The notes beneath the pieces are model-generated. The model had not been told where the DNA came from and searched no databases. It saw only the letters and a program-made list of their open reading frames with translations. A stretch of 64,000 nt of DNA from Streptomyces violascens (lineage in GTDB: Bacteria; Actinomycetota; Actinomycetes; Streptomycetales; Streptomycetaceae), in the NCBI RefSeq assembly GCF_014649955.1, contig NZ_BMUA01000014.1, positions 62,001 to 126,000 of the forward strand. The letters run 5' to 3'. The translations under genes and the position numbers were made by a program. Positions 9,144 to 18,493 of this stretch are shown here, piece after piece; position 1 is the stretch's first letter; the number at the start of each line of letters is the position of its first letter.

Positions 9144-9455
9144 ATGGCAAGCATCCGTACCGCCCGCGTCCTCGCCGCCGTTGCCTCGCTGCCTCTGGCC
9201 GCTGCCCTCTTCTCGGGTGTGGCCACCGCCGACAACGGCGCCCTCGCGGGCCACGGATCGAACGCGGCGGTAGCCACCGTCAGCGGCAGCGGGGTCGGCC
9301 ACGACAACAGTGGCAACTCGTCCACCACGCAGCAGCAGGCCGTCGGAGCAGGTGCCACCAACCAGAGCAACACGGCCCAGGTGAACGACTCGGCCTTCAC
9401 GTCGATCAACCAGGGCAACGGGAACGTCGCCGTGAACTTCTCCCGCCTGTGGTGA
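9144..9455 (+). CDS. Small secreted Asn/Gln/Ser-rich protein
   Basis: The 103-residue product has a clear signal peptide (VLAAVASLPLAAALFSGVATA, cleavage near residue 29). The mature chain is about 75 residues, poor in charge and rich in Asn, Gln, Ser, Thr and Gly, with repeated NS/NQ motifs (TNQSNTAQVN, SINQGNGNVAVNF). There are no cysteines. Composition resembles self-assembling surface proteins such as chaplins, but no chaplin motif is present and the function is unknown. The start is well supported by TGGAGGAA 7 nt upstream. A UUCG-loop terminator follows. Confidence 0.8.
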   Translation: MASIRTARVLAAVASLPLAAALFSGVATADNGALAGHGSNAAVATVSGSGVGHDNSGNSSTTQQQAVGAGATNQSNTAQVNDSAFTSINQGNGNVAVNFSRLW

Positions 9456-9498
9456 GCCTCCTCCCCCGTCGCGGGGTCCGGTCCATGGGGTGATCGGC

Positions 9499-9536
9499 GG
9501 CCCGGGTGACAGTGCTTCGGCACCGTCACCCGGGCC
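9499..9536 (+). terminator. Strong terminator with UUCG tetraloop
   Basis: A 12-bp GC stem (9499-9510 with 9525-9536) is capped by an inner GTGC-TTCG-GCAC hairpin. It lies directly downstream of the small secreted protein. Confidence 0.85.
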
Positions 9537-9576
9537 GCTCGCATGCGGGCGGCGACGCCGGCCGTTGCCCGGGGCA

Positions 9577-9610
9577 TTGACAGTGGGGCTGAATCTGACG
9601 GACAGTCAGA
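9577..9610 (+). promoter_or_regulatory. Candidate promoter and TetR-type operator of the acyl-CoA cassette
   Basis: A consensus -35 TTGACA lies at 9577-9582. A perfect palindrome TCTGAC-N5-GTCAGA follows at 9594-9610, overlapping the expected -10 (a weak GACAGT at 9601). Small inverted repeats at this position are typical of TetR-family regulators of acyl-CoA genes. No regulator is encoded next to it. The role is inferred from position and symmetry. Confidence 0.5.
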
Positions 9611-9688
9611 AACCCTGGTCCGTGGATCTGTCCGTGCCGTGTGCGGACGGACCCACGGAGTCGCCGTACGCACGGAAAGGCCGCCGTC

Positions 9689-10852
9689 GTGCACCTCGCC
9701 CCGACCGAGCGACAGGAGCGGCTGCGCGCCGAACTCCGCACGTACTTCGCCCGCTTGCTGCCCGAAGGTCCCCCGCTCGGGGCGGGACCGGACGAGCAGC
9801 GGGCGCTGCTGCGCCGGATCGGCGCCGATGGGCTGCTCGGGCTCGGCTGGCCCGTCGAGTACGGCGGCCAGGGGCGCGGCCCCGACGAGCAGTTCGTCTT
9901 CTTCGACGAGGCCTACCGGGCGGGGGCACCCGTCTCGATGGTCACCCTGAACACGGTCGGCCCGACCCTGATGAAGTACGGGACCGCCGAGCAGAAGGCG
10001 TACTTCCTGCCCAGGATCCTGAGCGGCGACCTCGTGTTCGCCATCGGCTACAGCGAACCGGAGGCAGGCACCGACCTCGCCTCGCTGCGTACCAAGGCGG
10101 TACGGGACGAGGAGTCCTGGGTGGTCGACGGGCAGAAGGTCTTCACCTCCAACGCGCAGAACGCCGACTGGATCTGGCTCGCCTGCCGCACCGATCCCAA
10201 CGCACCCAAGCACAAGGGGATTTCGATCATCCTGGTGCCGACGGACGCGCCCGGATTCTCCTGGACCCCGATCGAGACGGTCGGCGGCCTGACCACCACG
10301 GCGACGTACTACGACGGCATCCGGGTGCCGCTGGGAAACCTGGTCGGCGAGCAGAACGCGGGCTGGGGGCTTGTCACCAACCAGCTCAACCACGAGCGGG
10401 TCGCGCTCGCCGCGATCGGCATGCAGGCCGAGGACTTCTACGAGGCCGCGCTGGCGTATGCGTGTACGCCCGATCCGGTGACTTCTCGGCGCCCGGTTGA
10501 CCATGAATGGGTGAGGGCGAAGGTGGCCGCCACGCATGCCCGGCTGGCGGTGAATCGCCTGCTCAGCTGGCGTTTGGTGGGCGATGTGGGGGCCGGGAAT
10601 CTCGCGCCCGGAGACGCCAGCGGCGTGAAGTTCACGGGAACGGAGTCCGCGGTCGAAACGTATCGAATGTGTCGGGAAATCGTGGGGGACGCGGGCCTGA
10701 TCAGGGGCGGTTCGCCCGGCGCCTTCGGGGACGGGGAGCTGGAGCGGATGAACAGGGCGGCACAGATCAACACGTTCGGGGGCGGGGTGAGCGAGGTGCA
10801 GCGGGAGATCGTCGCGACGATGCGGCTCGGGATGAAACGGGGGAAGAGGTGA
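9689..10852 (+). CDS. Acyl-CoA dehydrogenase, FadE29/ChsE2-like
   Basis: The 387-residue FAD-dependent acyl-CoA dehydrogenase closely follows actinobacterial FadE29 (ChsE2): FAIGYSEPEAGTDLASLR, VDGQKVFTSNAQNADW and LACRTDPNAPKHKGISI are hallmark stretches. In Mycobacterium, ChsE2 pairs with ChsE1 as an alpha2beta2 enzyme that oxidises the three-carbon steroid side chain thioester. The second dehydrogenase at 11814-12905 is the expected partner. The start is GTG 9689 with GGAAAGG upstream; the longer frame from 9641 lacks a site. First gene of a five-gene coupled operon; GTGA overlap with the next gene. Confidence 0.88.
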   Translation: MHLAPTERQERLRAELRTYFARLLPEGPPLGAGPDEQRALLRRIGADGLLGLGWPVEYGGQGRGPDEQFVFFDEAYRAGAPVSMVTLNTVGPTLMKYGTAEQKAYFLPRILSGDLVFAIGYSEPEAGTDLASLRTKAVRDEESWVVDGQKVFTSNAQNADWIWLACRTDPNAPKHKGISIILVPTDAPGFSWTPIETVGGLTTTATYYDGIRVPLGNLVGEQNAGWGLVTNQLNHERVALAAIGMQAEDFYEAALAYACTPDPVTSRRPVDHEWVRAKVAATHARLAVNRLLSWRLVGDVGAGNLAPGDASGVKFTGTESAVETYRMCREIVGDAGLIRGGSPGAFGDGELERMNRAAQINTFGGGVSEVQREIVATMRLGMKRGKR

Positions 10853-11814
10853 GCGGGGTGAACGAGGCGGATTTCCTTGGCCGGTTGAAGAAGTTCGAGG
10901 GACAGCCGGCGGCGACCGCGGGGGTCGGCAAGGACCTCGTCAACGAGCCGATGATCAGGCACTGGTGCGAGGCCATGGGCGACACGCATCCCGCGTATAC
11001 GGGGCCGGACGCCATAGCGCCGCCCACGATGCTCCAGGCGTGGACGATGGGCGGCCTCTCCGGACACGGCGACGGCACGGGCCGCACCTCCGGCTACGAA
11101 GAGCTGTTCGAGCTGCTCGACGGCGCCGGGTTCACCTCGGTGGTGGCGACGGACTGCGAGCAGGAGTACGTCCGTGACCTGAGGCCGGGCGACCGCGTCT
11201 CCTACGACGCGGTGATCGAGACGGTGTCCGAGCGCAAGACCACCAAGCTGGGGACCGGGCACTTCGTCACCACACGGATGGATGTCTCGGTGGACGGCGA
11301 GCTCGCGGGCACGCACCGCTTCCGCATTCTCAAGTACGCGCCCGCGCAACGGAGTTCGCCTGGAAAGGGGCCCGGCCGGGCCGAGGGGAGGGAGGCGGAA
11401 CAGGCGCCTTTGCGAGCTCTGCGGCCCCGGCCGGTCATCAACCGGGACAACGCCGGGTTCTGGGCGGGCATCGCCGAGCACCGGCTGCTGATCCAGCGCT
11501 GCGAGGAGTGCGCCGAGCTGCGTTTCCCCTGGCTGCCGGGGTGCAACGCCTGCGGTTCGGGGCGGTGGGACACGGTCGGGGCGAGCGGCAGCGGCACGGT
11601 CTTCTCGTACGTCGTGATGCACCACCCCCCGTTCCCTGCCTTCGACCCGCCGTATGCGGTGGGCCTGATCGAGCTCGCGGAGGGCGTGCGGATCATCAGC
11701 AATGTGGTCGGGGTGGCGGCGGACGAGGTGCGGATCGGGATGCCGGTGCGGCTCGAATTCCGGCGAGTGGACGATGAGCTGGAGCTCCCGGTGTTCCGGG
11801 CGGAGGTGGCCTGA
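10849..11814 (+). CDS. ChsH2-like protein: MaoC-like hot-dog domain + DUF35 zinc-ribbon/OB domain
   Basis: The 321-residue product combines an N-terminal hot-dog (MaoC-like) domain (~1-165) and a C-terminal DUF35 domain (~190-321). The DUF35 part has a four-cysteine zinc ribbon (CEECAELRFPWLPGCNACGSG spans it) and an OB fold. This architecture matches ChsH2 of the mycobacterial igr operon: the N-part forms the enoyl-CoA hydratase with ChsH1, and the DUF35 part docks the Ltp2 aldolase. Both partners are encoded immediately downstream. A Gly/Glu-rich linker joins the domains. The start is GTG 10849 (GTGA overlap); GTG 10858 is possible. Confidence 0.88.
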   Translation: MSGVNEADFLGRLKKFEGQPAATAGVGKDLVNEPMIRHWCEAMGDTHPAYTGPDAIAPPTMLQAWTMGGLSGHGDGTGRTSGYEELFELLDGAGFTSVVATDCEQEYVRDLRPGDRVSYDAVIETVSERKTTKLGTGHFVTTRMDVSVDGELAGTHRFRILKYAPAQRSSPGKGPGRAEGREAEQAPLRALRPRPVINRDNAGFWAGIAEHRLLIQRCEECAELRFPWLPGCNACGSGRWDTVGASGSGTVFSYVVMHHPPFPAFDPPYAVGLIELAEGVRIISNVVGVAADEVRIGMPVRLEFRRVDDELELPVFRAEVA

Positions 11815-12905
11815 TGGACTTCACGCCCACCGAGGAGCAGTCGGCGGTCCGCGAGCTCGCCGGGCAGATCTTCGGCGACCTTTCGACGCACGAGCGGCTG
11901 GCCGCGGCCGGTACGGGGACCGATGCCGAGCTGTGGAAGGCATTGTGCGGGGCGGGCCTCGTGGCGGCCGTCGAGGAGGTCGGGCTGCTCGGCCTGGTCC
12001 TCGCCCTGGAGGAGCAGGGCAGGACCACGGCCCAGGTCCCGTTCGCGGCGAGCTGCGTCTACGGAGTGCTCGCGCTCACGGCACACGGCACGGCAGAACA
12101 GCGCGAACGGCTGCTGCCCACCCTGCGCGAGGGCAGCGCCGTGGCGACCGGGGCGTTCCCCGCGTCCGGAGGGCGCGTACGGGCGACGGCGGAGGGCGAG
12201 TTGACCGGGGTCGTGCCGCTCGTGCCGTGGCTGCGGGACGCCACGCATGTGCTGGTCCCGGACGAGGAGCGCCGCCTGTGGCTGGTGCGGGTCGCCGATG
12301 CGGGGGCCGAGGCCGTGGAGACGACCGCGCCCTGGTCGGCCGGGCGGCTCACGCTCGACGGCACCCCGGCCGAGCGGGTGGGCGGAGCGGAGGCGTACGA
12401 GGACGTGCTGGCCACCGCCCGGACGGCGTTCGCGGGGCTCCAGGCCGGGGTGTGTGCGGGCTCGCTGGCCAGGGCGGTCCGGCACACCACGACCCGGGAG
12501 CAGTTCGGCCGGCCGCTCTCCACCAACCAGGGCGTGCTGCTGCGCGCCGCCGACGCGTACATGGACACCGAGGCGATACGGGTGACCTCCTACGAGGCGG
12601 CCTGGCGGCGGGACGAGGGGCTGCGGTACGGGACGCACGCGCTGACGGCGGCGTGGTGGGCGTCCGAGGCGGGCACCCGCGTCGTGCACGCGGGCCAGCA
12701 TCTGCACGGCGGCCTCGGCGCGGACCTGGAACACCCTGTCCACCGGCACTTCCTGTGGGGGCGGCAGCTCGACGCGTATCTGGGGTGCGGGGGTGAACTC
12801 CTCGCGGAACTGGGTGAGTTGATTGTGACGGAGAAGCTGGCGGAGGCGGCTGAGGCGCGGCCTTCGGCCGAGGGGGCCGACAGGGGAGAGGGGGTGGGGG
12901 CGTGA
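11814..12905 (+). CDS. Acyl-CoA dehydrogenase, FadE28/ChsE1-like
   Basis: The 363-residue acyl-CoA dehydrogenase is divergent and shortened relative to canonical members, as expected for the ChsE1 subunit. Family features include MDFTPTEEQSAVRELA at the N-terminus, REQFGRPLSTNQGV in the C-terminal helical domain and HLHGGLGADLEHPVHRHF near the end. It probably forms a heterotetramer with the 9689-10852 product. The ATG at 11814 shares one base with the upstream TGA stop, indicating translational coupling. Confidence 0.87.
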   Translation: MDFTPTEEQSAVRELAGQIFGDLSTHERLAAAGTGTDAELWKALCGAGLVAAVEEVGLLGLVLALEEQGRTTAQVPFAASCVYGVLALTAHGTAEQRERLLPTLREGSAVATGAFPASGGRVRATAEGELTGVVPLVPWLRDATHVLVPDEERRLWLVRVADAGAEAVETTAPWSAGRLTLDGTPAERVGGAEAYEDVLATARTAFAGLQAGVCAGSLARAVRHTTTREQFGRPLSTNQGVLLRAADAYMDTEAIRVTSYEAAWRRDEGLRYGTHALTAAWWASEAGTRVVHAGQHLHGGLGADLEHPVHRHFLWGRQLDAYLGCGGELLAELGELIVTEKLAEAAEARPSAEGADRGEGVGA

Positions 12906-13303
12906 AGGCCGGAGACGAGCTGGCGCCGCTGGAGATCCCGATCACCAGGACGCTGATCGTGGCCGGGGCGGTGGCCTCCCGCGACTACCAGGACGTGCAC
13001 CACGACGCGGAGATCGCGCGCGAGAAGGGGTCTCCGGACATCTTCATGAACATCCTGACCACCAACGGCCTGGTCGGCCGGTACATCACGGACCACTTCG
13101 GTCCGACGGCCCGGCTGCGGTCCGTGCGGATACGGCTCGGCGCACCCAACTACCCGGGGGACATCATGACGTTGACCGGCACGGTGACGGCCGTGGAGGG
13201 GGAGGTCGCGGAGGTGCGGGTGACGGGGGCGAACGGGCTGGGGAATCACGTCACGGGCACGGTGCGGGTGGCTGTCCCCGGGCGCGCCGGGGGTGAGTCA
13301 TGA
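12902..13303 (+). CDS. MaoC-like hydratase, ChsH1-like
   Basis: The 133-residue single hot-dog domain has the hydratase-type segment SRDYQDVHHD (residues ~23-32). It corresponds to ChsH1 (Rv3541c), which with the hot-dog half of ChsH2 hydrates the enoyl-CoA made by ChsE1-ChsE2. It begins at GTG 12902, overlapping the upstream stop as GTGA, and ends in an ATGA overlap with the aldolase gene. Confidence 0.87.
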   Translation: MKAGDELAPLEIPITRTLIVAGAVASRDYQDVHHDAEIAREKGSPDIFMNILTTNGLVGRYITDHFGPTARLRSVRIRLGAPNYPGDIMTLTGTVTAVEGEVAEVRVTGANGLGNHVTGTVRVAVPGRAGGES

Positions 13304-14466
13304 GCGTGCGCAAGGCCGATTCGCTCGGCGGGCGGGCGGCCGTCGCCGGGATCGGGGCGACCGAGTTCTCCAAGGACTCGGGGCGCAGTGAGCTGAAGCT
13401 GGCGGTCGAGTCGGTTCACGCGGCGCTCGACGACGCGGGTCTTGCGCCCTCGGACGTGGACGGCCTGGTCACGTTCACCATGGACACCAGCCCGGAGATC
13501 ACCGTCGCGCAGGCGGCCGGCATGGGCGAGCTGTCGTTCTTCTCGAGGATCCACTACGGGGGCGGCGCGGCCTGCGCCACCGTGCAGCAGGCGGCCCTCG
13601 CGGTGGCGACCGGTGTGGCCGAAGTGGTGGTCTGCTACCGGGCGTTCAACGAGCGTTCGGGTCGACGCTTCGGCTCGGGTGTGCAGCAGCGTGAGCCGTC
13701 GGCGGAGGGGGCGGCGCTCGGCTGGTCGCTGCCGTTCGGGCTGCTCACACCCGCGTCCTGGGTGGCCATGGCCGCCCAGCGCTATCTGCACACCTACAAC
13801 CTGACGCCCGAGGCGTTCGGCCACGTCGCGGTCACCGACCGCCGCCATGCCGCGAACAACCCGGCGGCCTACTTCCACGGCAAGCCGATCACCCTGGCCG
13901 ACCATGCGGCATCGCGCTGGATCGTCGAGCCGCTGCGGCTCCTGGACTGCTGCCAGGAGACCGACGGCGGCCAGGCCCTCGTCGTCACCACCACGGAGCG
14001 GGCCAGGGACCTGCGGCAGCGGCCCGCCGTGATCACCGCCGCCGCGCAGGGGGCCGGCCGCCGACAGGAGGCGATGACCAGCTTCTACCGGGACGAGCTT
14101 GCCGGGCTGCCGGAGATGGGGGTGGTCGCGCGACAGCTGTGGCGGACGTCCGGGCTCACCCCCGCCGAGATGGACGTGGCGATCCTGTACGACCACTTCA
14201 CGCCATTCGTGCTGATGCAGCTGGAGGAGTTCGGTTTCTGCACACCGGGTGAGGCGGCCGACTTCGTGGCGGCGGACGGGGTTCCGCTCAACACGCACGG
14301 GGGGCAGCTGGGGGAGGCATACCTGCACGGGATGAACGGGATTGCGGAGGCGGTCCGCCAGATCCGGGGCACGTCCGTGAACCAGATATCCGACGCGGCC
14401 CACGTCCTGGTCACGGCGGGTACGGGCGTCCCGACGTCGGGGCTCGTCTTGGGAAGGGACGGCTGA
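13300..14466 (+). CDS. Thiolase-superfamily lipid-transfer protein, Ltp2-like aldolase
   Basis: The 388-residue thiolase-fold protein is of the SCP-x/Ltp type (AVAGIGATEFSKDSGRSE at the N-terminus, DHFTPFVLMQLEEFGFC, THGGQLGEAYLHGMNG). In Mycobacterium and Thermomonospora, Ltp2 is a retro-aldolase that cleaves the hydrated side-chain thioester and needs the DUF35 domain of ChsH2. The gene order here (ChsE2-ChsH2-ChsE1-ChsH1-Ltp2) supports the same reaction sequence: dehydrogenate, hydrate, cleave. The natural substrate is unknown; no CYP125 or ring-degrading genes lie nearby. Last gene of the operon. Confidence 0.87.
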   Translation: MSVRKADSLGGRAAVAGIGATEFSKDSGRSELKLAVESVHAALDDAGLAPSDVDGLVTFTMDTSPEITVAQAAGMGELSFFSRIHYGGGAACATVQQAALAVATGVAEVVVCYRAFNERSGRRFGSGVQQREPSAEGAALGWSLPFGLLTPASWVAMAAQRYLHTYNLTPEAFGHVAVTDRRHAANNPAAYFHGKPITLADHAASRWIVEPLRLLDCCQETDGGQALVVTTTERARDLRQRPAVITAAAQGAGRRQEAMTSFYRDELAGLPEMGVVARQLWRTSGLTPAEMDVAILYDHFTPFVLMQLEEFGFCTPGEAADFVAADGVPLNTHGGQLGEAYLHGMNGIAEAVRQIRGTSVNQISDAAHVLVTAGTGVPTSGLVLGRDG

Positions 14467-14655
14467 GGATCCGTCAGGACACGATCAGCGGGGACTGAGG
14501 GAGCATCAGGGGCTCATGACCCCCGGCTGGTTGGCCCGGATCGGCCGGCCGGTCACCGGGCCGAAACTGGCCCGGCCGACTGATCCTGTGCTCGGACGGC
14601 GGAGGCGGTGGGCCGAGCGGTGGCCGGTCCGGGCAGGCGGTCGTTCACTCGGGCC

Positions 14656-15501
14656 ATGCGCCGTCTCAAGCTGACCCTCGCCACCTTCGCCGCCACTCTG
14701 CTCACCCTCGCCGCTTTGCCGGCCCCCGCCGCGGTCGCGGACGAGTGGCAGGACGAAAGGCAGGAGGAACAGGCGGCGGCGCTGGCCGCCCCGCCCTTCA
14801 AGGGCGCGGCCTTCGACATCTGCAACGCGCCCTCGTCGGCCGCGATGCGGGCCTGGCGGAGTTCGCCGTACCGCGCCGTCGGGGTCTATTACGCGGGCCG
14901 CGGCCGGCACTGCCCGGTGCAGCGGAACCTGAACAAGAGCTGGGTGACCCAGGTGCACCGGATGGGCTGGCAGGTGCTGCCCGTGTTCGTGGGCTCGCAG
15001 TCTCCGTGTGTGTACGCGCAGAACAAGAAGGGAGTGCGGATCGGCAAGCAGCCGGTGAAGCAGGGCAGGTCCGAAGGGGGCCAGGCCGTCCAGGCGGCGC
15101 GGGCGCTCGGCATCCTGTCCGGCAGCCCGCTCTACCTCGACCTGGAGGCGTACAACGTGGGCAATGCCTCCTGCGCCCGGACCACGCTCGACTTCGTGCG
15201 GGCCTGGAACCGGGAGGTGCGCGCGCGGGGCTACCTGCCGGGGTTCTACAGCAGCGCGGGTTCCGGCGTACGGCAGATGGAGCAGGCCAGGCTGGCGGGG
15301 GTGAAGGACCTTCCGGCGGCGATCTGGTTCGCCCGCTGGCACACCGGCCCCGCCATCTACCAGGAGGCGTCGCTGCACAAGAACGCCTGGCAGCACATGC
15401 GGATCCACCAGTACGCGGGGGATGCCGCCGAGTCGCACGGCGGATACCGGCTGGTCGTGGACCGCAACCAGGTCGACGCACCCGTCGCCCGCATCGGCTG
15501 A
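14656..15501 (+). CDS. Secreted DUF1906 (Rv2525c-like) glycoside-hydrolase-like protein
   Basis: The 281-residue product has a Sec signal peptide (LTLATFAATLLTLAALPAPAAVA) and a TIM-barrel domain of the DUF1906/Rv2525c-like type. Landmarks are GAAFDICNAPS, AVGVYYAGRGRHC, LYLDLEAYN with a likely acidic catalytic residue, and GYLPGFYSSAGSG. Related proteins act on peptidoglycan or extracellular glycans. The start at 14656 puts the signal peptide at the N-terminus. Upstream, 14520-14590 is rich in CCGG inverted repeats that may terminate the acyl-CoA operon. Confidence 0.82.
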   Translation: MRRLKLTLATFAATLLTLAALPAPAAVADEWQDERQEEQAAALAAPPFKGAAFDICNAPSSAAMRAWRSSPYRAVGVYYAGRGRHCPVQRNLNKSWVTQVHRMGWQVLPVFVGSQSPCVYAQNKKGVRIGKQPVKQGRSEGGQAVQAARALGILSGSPLYLDLEAYNVGNASCARTTLDFVRAWNREVRARGYLPGFYSSAGSGVRQMEQARLAGVKDLPAAIWFARWHTGPAIYQEASLHKNAWQHMRIHQYAGDAAESHGGYRLVVDRNQVDAPVARIG

Positions 15502-15854
15502 GTAGCTCGGATCGGCTGAGTCGTCCGGAGTCGTCCGGATCGGCTGACCGGATGGGCCGAGGGAGGCCCGTCGGTCTGCACCTCGGCCGGACCGGGGGCC
15601 GGGGTGCCTCCACCTCGCCCGGACCGGCTGAACCGGTGGTCGGGAGCCCGCCGCACCGGCTGTGCCGGAGGGCGTTCCGGCCGCTCGCGCGCGGGCCGGC
15701 GCGGCGTCCGACCGGGAGGGTGAACCCTGAGGGCCGGGGATGCGTCCTCCACCTTCAGGAGGTGTGGCCACCCCCACCCCTACAACCTGAGGCGGACACC
15801 GCTTCGGGACCTGGGGCCGATCCCGGCGGGCCTCGGCGCTCATAGCGTGGAGAC
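15502..15854. other. Intergenic region with short GGATCGGCTGA repeats
   Basis: No gene is seen. The first ~60 bp contain three copies of ATCGGCTGA and two of GTCGTCCGG. The rest is GC-rich and should include the promoter of the downstream sigma factor. Confidence 0.45.
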
Positions 15855-16400
15855 ATGACAACGCCCGTCTGCACCAGCGCCTCCCGAGCGGCGACGCCCT
15901 ACCACGCGTACTCGTCGTTCTCGTCGTACGTCCGCGCCAGGGGCCCCGTGCTGCTGCGCACCGCTCGCTCGCTGACCGCGAACCCGAGCGATGCGGAGGA
16001 CCTGCTGCAGACGGCGCTCACCAAGACGTACGTCGCCTGGGACCGGATCGAGGACCACCGGGCGCTCGACGGCTATGTGCGCCGCGCGCTGCTCAACACC
16101 CGCACCTCCCAGTGGCGCAAGCGCAAGGTCGACGAGTTCTGCTGCGACGAGCTGCCCGAGCCGGAGGCCGTGCCCGGCCCCGACCCGGCCGACCGGCAGG
16201 TGCTGCACGACGCGATGTGGCGGGCGGTCATGAAGCTCCCCGACCGCCAGCGGGCCATGGTCGTCCTCAGGTATTACGAGGACCTGAGCGAGGCGCAGAC
16301 CGCCGAGGTGCTCGGGGTCTCGGTCGGCACGGTCAAGAGCGCGGTGTCGCGCGCGCTCGGCAAGCTCCGCGAGGACCCGGAGCTGGAGCCCATACGCTGA
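15855..16400 (+). CDS. ECF RNA polymerase sigma factor, Streptomyces SigE-family type
   Basis: The 181-residue product has sigma region 2 (LLRTARSLTANPSDAEDLLQTALTK) and region 4 (LPDRQRAMVVLRYYEDLSEAQTAEVLGVSVGTVKS) but no region 3, and so belongs to the SigE/SigM-like family of actinomycete ECF factors. No anti-sigma gene is next to it; region 4 ends close to the C-terminus. The start at 15855 has GTGGAG upstream. The target promoters are unknown. Confidence 0.88.
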   Translation: MTTPVCTSASRAATPYHAYSSFSSYVRARGPVLLRTARSLTANPSDAEDLLQTALTKTYVAWDRIEDHRALDGYVRRALLNTRTSQWRKRKVDEFCCDELPEPEAVPGPDPADRQVLHDAMWRAVMKLPDRQRAMVVLRYYEDLSEAQTAEVLGVSVGTVKSAVSRALGKLREDPELEPIR

Positions 16401-16534
16401 CGCCCGCCCGGCGTCGGTGGGACGCGTTCACGGTGACGCGGTGTGACGGGCTTGGCCACGGACCGGGCGCCCGGCCAAGGTTTCTGCAGGTAACTTCGCG
16501 GATCCGCGGCTGAAACTACTCCCGGGTAGTGACA

Positions 16535-16546
16535 TACCGCGCGGTA
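16535..16546 (+). promoter_or_regulatory. Palindromic operator candidate upstream of the acyl-CoA ligase
   Basis: A perfect 12-bp palindrome TACCGCGCGGTA lies 66 bp before the ligase start. Neighbouring imperfect palindromes (CGCGGATCCGCG at ~16497 and ACTAC-TCCCGGG-TAGT just after it) make this a compact symmetric region. It is plausibly bound by a TetR-family fatty-acid regulator; this is inferred. Confidence 0.4.
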
Positions 16547-16612
16547 CGTGAGCAGAATTCGGCACACCCCTATCGCCGCAGAGCGCACCGTAGCGCTCAC
16601 CGGGAGGACGCC

Positions 16613-18268
<1,656 letters not shown>

Positions 18269-18299
18269 GCGCTCCGCTGGGTGCGGGATGTTCGGGTGC

Positions 18300-18440
18300 G
18301 GGCCGCCCGCGGCTGGTCGCGCGGTCCCGCGCCCCTGAAGCGCACCTGATGTCCGTCGGCCTGCCGACATGGGCTGCTGGCTGAGCGGCTGACCGGGACT
18401 GGCAGAACCCCTGGGGGCGCGGGGAACTGCGCGAGCAGCC
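18300..18440. repeat. Inverted intergenic repeats (GGGGCGCGGGGAACTGCGCGA type)
   Basis: Two opposed copies of a Streptomyces intergenic repeat (GGTCGCGCGGTCCCGCGCCCC near 18315 and GGGGCGCGGGGAACTGCGCGA near 18415) lie between the convergent ligase and sensor genes. They could fold into a long bidirectional terminator. The same repeat recurs at 37.8 and 42.1 kb. Confidence 0.65.
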
Positions 18441-18493
18441 GCGGCCGACCCGCGGCCGACTGTCCGGCCTCAGCCAGCCCCCCGACCGCGAGG

